A stretch of 64,000 nucleotides of DNA, taken from REEB76 sp963774895. Lineage in GTDB: Bacteria > Pseudomonadota > Gammaproteobacteria > Natronospirales > REEB76. The position numbers were made by a program, and so were the translations under genes. The notes under the pieces were generated by a model. It was given only the letters and a program-made list of their open reading frames with translations. It made no database searches and was not told the DNA's origin. The DNA lies in contig CAVZGN010000002.1 in NCBI GenBank assembly GCA_963774895.1, positions 186,001 through 250,000 on the forward strand, given 5' to 3'. Each line of letters starts with the position of its first letter. Position 1 is the stretch's first letter. Positions 60,471 to 64,000 of this stretch are shown piece by piece.

Positions 60471-63055
60471 GGTTTTACTCCTTTACAGATATAGGTACCC
60501 AAGTCTGGTAGTGGATCCTTGGTTTCCGGCAAATCCACACTGATTTTGCAACTCTGATGATCCCAGCTTGCGCGCAGCGTGTTATGCGCCGCAAGCCCGG
60601 TGATATACAACTCGCCGTCGAATCCCACCGGGAAAGCCTGTTGTTGTCCTTCAATCTGTACGCTGGCGCCCGCCGGCAGCGGCTTGCCATCCTGCAGGTT
60701 GATGGTCAGGGTTGCGCCGCGTGTTGATGTAATCGGGAATTTCACCAGCACTCCGCTGTTAAAGCGTGGCACAGCATTTTGCTGCAGGCTGTTTACCTGG
60801 GCGCTCAGAGGTAGGCTGCCGGCGTCCAGACTGATGGGGTTGTTCTGATACGGCTGCATGATAGGCACCAGCGCGTCGCCGTTCTTGTCGGTTATCGCCA
60901 CCGGCTGGTTGTTCGAGTACACAGTGACGTCAGGAATCCCCGGTACTTCCACCAGGCCGAACGCGCCCTGAATCTGGCGTGTGGGGAATACGCCGCCGCC
61001 GATGAACGCCAGGCCGCCCGCGGCTTCACCCTGATAGGCAGTCTGGCCAGCGTTGTTGAGGGCGCCCACCCGATAGGTGCCGACATTATTCTGATAGTCG
61101 TATTCACCCGAGTTTGAAGCATTCGGACCTACCTGAGTGGTCACACGGTAGCCGCTGCCGGTACCGGTGGGCAGGTTCTCCTGCACCGAGGCGAAGGCCT
61201 GATCGGTATTGTTCTGCCGCTGCACACCGACGCTGACATTGCTGCGTTCGCCGAATGGCAAGGTGAACATGAGTAACACGCCATTGTTGCTGTTACCCGT
61301 CAATGAATGGAATGCATTGGCGGTAAAGAAACCATTGCGGCCCACATTCACACTGTAATTCGCGGTCAAGAGGCGAGCTGTGCCAAACAACGGACTGTCC
61401 TGATCCAGATAAGCAAGTGAGACTGAGCCGCCCGCGCCCAGAAAGGCGCCGACGCTTGCCGTGATCTGTTCATGGGGCGCCGGTTGGCTGTTGTATCCCA
61501 GTTCAGTAAAGTTTGAACTGGCCAGCTCCACATTGGCACCGGCGTTGAAAACCTGCCCTTGCCACTGGTAACCGATTAAACCCAGCACACCCTGACCGAG
61601 ACTGCTGTGGCTCAGGGCCAGGGCGGCGTTGAAGACGCCAGCATCTGGAGTGGCATACGTGCCGCCAGCGCTGGCGTCCTTGAGGTCGCCAGACGCTTCT
61701 CCACGCAACTCACCAGTAAAGCTGTCGGTAAAACCATGCCGGAAAGTGCCGGTAGCGGCAGATGGGCCGTAGTCATTGCTGTCCACACCGTAGTTGTCCC
61801 GCAACTTGCCGGCGGAAAAGGAATAATCATCCAGTCCTGATTTCAATAGATCCGAGCTGGCATAGAAGGATGATGAGATAACCTGTTCGCGGCCCAGCAT
61901 GTCTTGTACCACGATGGTGGCGGTGCCCGGGCCGGTAACCACAGGCATAGCGGGTATCGAGAACGGCCCGGGAGGCACTTGCTGGGTTTCCTTGAGCAGA
62001 CCGTTCACATACAGCTGCACCGTGGACGGCAGCGCTGCCTGGCCGCCGATTGTGGGTAATGGGAAAGTGATGAAGTACGGCTGGGTGGTGAAGTTAGTGC
62101 CGTATTGGATGCCACCCATGCGCACCGCGAGCCCAGTCATGCCACCGTCGTTGATGCTGTCGCCGAGTTGTAGAGTAGTCATGTTGTCGGGATTATCGTG
62201 CGTCCAGGTGGTGTCCAGACGTGTCCACTGGCTATGAGCATGGTTGATGTCCTGGCCGAGGAAACTACTGGTACCCACACCCCAGTCGTTGAACAGGCCG
62301 GCCTCCAGCATGCTGTTTATCGAACTCAGTTGCGTGTTGCTGGTGCCGAGGAAATCGTAGTTCAGAAAACCACCCAGCGGAGTGTGCTGCGGTTGTGGGT
62401 TTTGCGGAAACAACCCGTCAACCACCGTACCGCTGAATTCCGCCGCCGGCGCGGTAATCAATAAGCTTTCGGTGGCGGGATCCAGGTGATAGGTGAGTCC
62501 CTGGATGGCATCCAGGGGATAGAATTTCTCATCTTCGTACATATAGGGCGTGACGTCAGGTGGGCGCAGGCGCCAGCGCTCCAGGTCAGAACCTTTTACG
62601 TACAGGTTCTTATCCGGCGTGGTGCCGAATCCCAGGAATAAATCGGTTTCATGCCAAGCTTGCTGGTTGATGTGCACTTCCAGCAATAGTTCGATGGGTG
62701 CAGTTGCTGATGCCGGTAACTCCGCTACCGGGGCTTGCACTGTAGTGCCAGAGGCAGATGTCCCTGACCCTAAAACCGTTTGCGAAGCTGCTATGGCGGT
62801 AATCGTTTGGCCAAGTCCGTACCCAGATGTTACAAACCGAGGCAAAGGATTTTGCTGCGGCATGCGGCTCATGACAACCGTTGCCGGCATAGCGGAGGCT
62901 GGAACTTTTGTTTTCGTGCCGTCGTCGGTGGTACTGGCCAGGAATTTTACCGGGTGCGGTGAACTGTGACGTATGAATAACAATGGGCTGAGCAGCATCA
63001 GTACCACCAGTGCGGCCGCCAGCCAGCGTGCCCGGCTTTTTAGGAAGCCGTTCAT
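60467..63055 (-). CDS. Fimbrial outer-membrane usher
   Basis: 862-residue usher of the chaperone-usher pathway that exports and polymerises pilins. A hydrophobic N-terminus (WLAAALVVLMLLSPLLF) is followed by a Ser/Ala/Pro-rich linker, an N-terminal chaperone-binding domain near 145-230 (LLLEVHINQQ), the beta-barrel with its plug, and C-terminal domains (VTVYSNNQPV, LPAGASVQIEG). The extended linker before the N-domain is longer than in FimD. It precedes the SCPU gene, and the chaperone gene is just upstream. Function in this strain is doubtful because the chaperone is broken. Confidence 0.92.
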   Translation of the reverse strand: MNGFLKSRARWLAAALVVLMLLSPLLFIRHSSPHPVKFLASTTDDGTKTKVPASAMPATVVMSRMPQQNPLPRFVTSGYGLGQTITAIAASQTVLGSGTSASGTTVQAPVAELPASATAPIELLLEVHINQQAWHETDLFLGFGTTPDKNLYVKGSDLERWRLRPPDVTPYMYEDEKFYPLDAIQGLTYHLDPATESLLITAPAAEFSGTVVDGLFPQNPQPQHTPLGGFLNYDFLGTSNTQLSSINSMLEAGLFNDWGVGTSSFLGQDINHAHSQWTRLDTTWTHDNPDNMTTLQLGDSINDGGMTGLAVRMGGIQYGTNFTTQPYFITFPLPTIGGQAALPSTVQLYVNGLLKETQQVPPGPFSIPAMPVVTGPGTATIVVQDMLGREQVISSSFYASSDLLKSGLDDYSFSAGKLRDNYGVDSNDYGPSAATGTFRHGFTDSFTGELRGEASGDLKDASAGGTYATPDAGVFNAALALSHSSLGQGVLGLIGYQWQGQVFNAGANVELASSNFTELGYNSQPAPHEQITASVGAFLGAGGSVSLAYLDQDSPLFGTARLLTANYSVNVGRNGFFTANAFHSLTGNSNNGVLLMFTLPFGERSNVSVGVQRQNNTDQAFASVQENLPTGTGSGYRVTTQVGPNASNSGEYDYQNNVGTYRVGALNNAGQTAYQGEAAGGLAFIGGGVFPTRQIQGAFGLVEVPGIPDVTVYSNNQPVAITDKNGDALVPIMQPYQNNPISLDAGSLPLSAQVNSLQQNAVPRFNSGVLVKFPITSTRGATLTINLQDGKPLPAGASVQIEGQQQAFPVGFDGELYITGLAAHNTLRASWDHQSCKISVDLPETKDPLPDLGTYICKGVKP

Positions 63056-63146
63056 GGCTCAGCCTGATGTGGCCGGGAATCGGCCTTGATATATAACGAG
63101 GTAACCGACTTGCGTTAAAAACAACCCAGCCGTCAGCTGTGCTTTG

Positions 63147-63736
63147 TTACTTTCCAAGGACCAGCTGCGCATGGAGCGTGCCTCGGTCGGTATCGGCGGT
63201 GACTTCGAGTGGTGTGTTTGCGGCCAGCGGCGAGGCCAGTTTTACCATCCAGGTATGGCTTGTACCCGGTAACACGTAACCGCCGGTATTCTGTGCCAAC
63301 AGCTTGGATTGATCCGGTGACTTTAATTCCCACTTCAGAACTTGCGCGTGGGCATTACCGTTATTGGCAGCACTGAGTTGCAGTTCAAGAGGTGAAAGCA
63401 GTTTTACTGACCATTTCAGTGTCGGCCCGGTATCTACGGCTGGTTCTACAAACACCGGAATACCCATACGTAAGGCGATCTGCACACCGCGGAATTCCGG
63501 CGTGGGTGCCGGCGGTACTTCCGTCAGGAACAGCCGGTAGCAGGTTTCCTGGCGGGCGTCTGGTTCGGTGCGCATGCCGACACGCACTGTCTGCTGACTC
63601 CCGGGAGCCACCGTGAAGATCGGCGGCGTGGCCAGGAGATTGCGGCTAGGCGTGTATACGTCTTCGCCGTTCTCCTGGGACCACGCCACGATCTGCAGCT
63701 GCACTACCGTCGGTGTGTCGCTGCTATTGGTTGCGG
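63147..63736 (-). pseudogene. Pilus chaperone gene truncated by an IS30-family insertion
   Basis: The frame gives a PapD-like periplasmic chaperone from SSDTPTVVQLQIVAWSQE onward: the conserved RxxxFTVAPGSQQTVRVGMR region, CYRLFLTEVPP and a second Ig domain. The first 40-60 residues (signal peptide and first strands with the catalytic Arg) are absent. At about 63736 the sequence changes to the end of an IS30 transposase gene, in another frame. The chaperone is therefore unlikely to be made, which would block pilus assembly unless another chaperone exists. Confidence 0.82.
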
Positions 63737-64000
63737 TTTCAACTGATCGACGCAACACATTGGCCAAAGCGTTCAGCCGGCGTTTCATAGTTCAGCGTCT
63801 TCCTCGGCCGCTCATTTAACTGCCTGGCGACTGCGTTGAGTTTAGCCTGCGAGTACACCGACAGATCGGTGCCCTTAGGAAAGTACTGCCTCAGTAGCCC
63901 GTTGGTATTCTCGTTACTGCCACGTTGCCAGGGATTTTGCGGATCACAGAAGTAGACTTTGACATCCGTCGCCAGGGTGAAGCGTTGGTGGTCGGCCATC
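63735..64000 (-). mobile_element. IS30-family insertion sequence, one end only
   Basis: The left end of an insertion sequence that continues past the window edge. The exact tip is not fixed; it lies near 63728-63738, just after the transposase stop. It separates the chaperone gene from its 5' end. Confidence 0.75.
63739..64000 (-). CDS. IS30-family transposase, C-terminal part
   Basis: 87 residues of an IS30-type DDE transposase, cut by the window edge. The Glu of the catalytic DDE triad lies in WQRGSNENTNGLLRQYFPKG, the signature of the family, and the end reads NERPRKTLNYETPAERF. The visible ATG at 63999 is internal. It is on the minus strand, in a different frame from the chaperone remnant that follows. 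Stop is TGA at 63739-63741. Confidence 0.92.
   Translation of the reverse strand, partial: MADHQRFTLATDVKVYFCDPQNPWQRGSNENTNGLLRQYFPKGTDLSVYSQAKLNAVARQLNERPRKTLNYETPAERFGQCVASIS

Noticed and set aside
60467..63055. Plus-strand frames in the usher region
   Set aside because: They are shadows of the usher, which has a signal peptide and full domain order.

Overview
The window is about 64 kb of chromosome from a gammaproteobacterium that I cannot place to genus. The evidence for the class is the origin block rnpA-rpmH / dnaA-dnaN-recF-gyrB followed by plsC-gmhB-glyS-glyQ (the order seen in Pseudomonas), the fabA-fabB pair of anaerobic unsaturated fatty acid synthesis, and an enterobacterial-style glnA-ntrB-ntrC control region. 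Base composition is moderately GC-rich by eye, with AT-rich pockets at the origin and at the 5' end of glyS.

Layout. 1-10.9 kb is an accessory, stress-related stretch: an MFS exporter cut by the left edge, a decayed DUF5996 gene, Dps, a cNMP-binding/thioredoxin-reductase-like flavoprotein with a UBP-type zinc-finger partner, a secreted phosphoesterase, a lipoprotein with a small soluble partner, a TMEM175-type channel, a TraR/DksA-type protein, a GST, a CDGSH protein and an acetyltransferase. 11-13 kb is fabA-fabB. 13-18.2 kb holds an outer-membrane MipA protein, a beta-hydroxyacid dehydrogenase-like enzyme, a LexA-box-controlled Y-family polymerase with a small partner gene, a methyltransferase and an RDD protein. 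18.2-21.1 kb is a graveyard in which intact SDR and aldo/keto reductase genes alternate with truncated and chimeric gene scraps. 21-25.8 kb carries an HD-domain protein, a fatty acid desaturase, DoxX, a sigma-54-preceded DUF1328/BON stress pair and a pirin. 26-35 kb carries an acetyl-CoA hydrolase-like protein, an S9 peptidase, a Cys/Met PLP enzyme, an MBL hydrolase, rimO and an NfeD-like/glutathione peroxidase fusion.

35-55 kb is the conserved core: mnmG, mnmE, yidC, yidD, rnpA, rpmH, the presumed oriC, dnaA, dnaN, recF, gyrB, plsC, gmhB, glyS and glyQ. Together these cover tRNA wobble modification, membrane-protein insertion, RNase P, replication initiation and glycyl-tRNA charging. 55-60 kb is the nitrogen-control block: glnA with an NtrC palindrome and a sigma-54 promoter, a DUF4124 protein, and ntrB-ntrC with a second NtrC palindrome over the ntrB start. 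Directly after glnA lies a run of four strong hairpins whose loops all contain GGA. This is the best candidate for an undescribed element here: a possible CsrA/RsmA-sequestering RNA linked to glnA. 60-64 kb is a chaperone-usher pilus cluster (SCPU-type) whose chaperone gene is interrupted by an IS30-family element that runs off the right edge.

No tRNA, rRNA or CRISPR array was found. All coordinates, motif matches and base counts are from reading the sequence by eye. Family names come from recognition of motifs, not from database searches.
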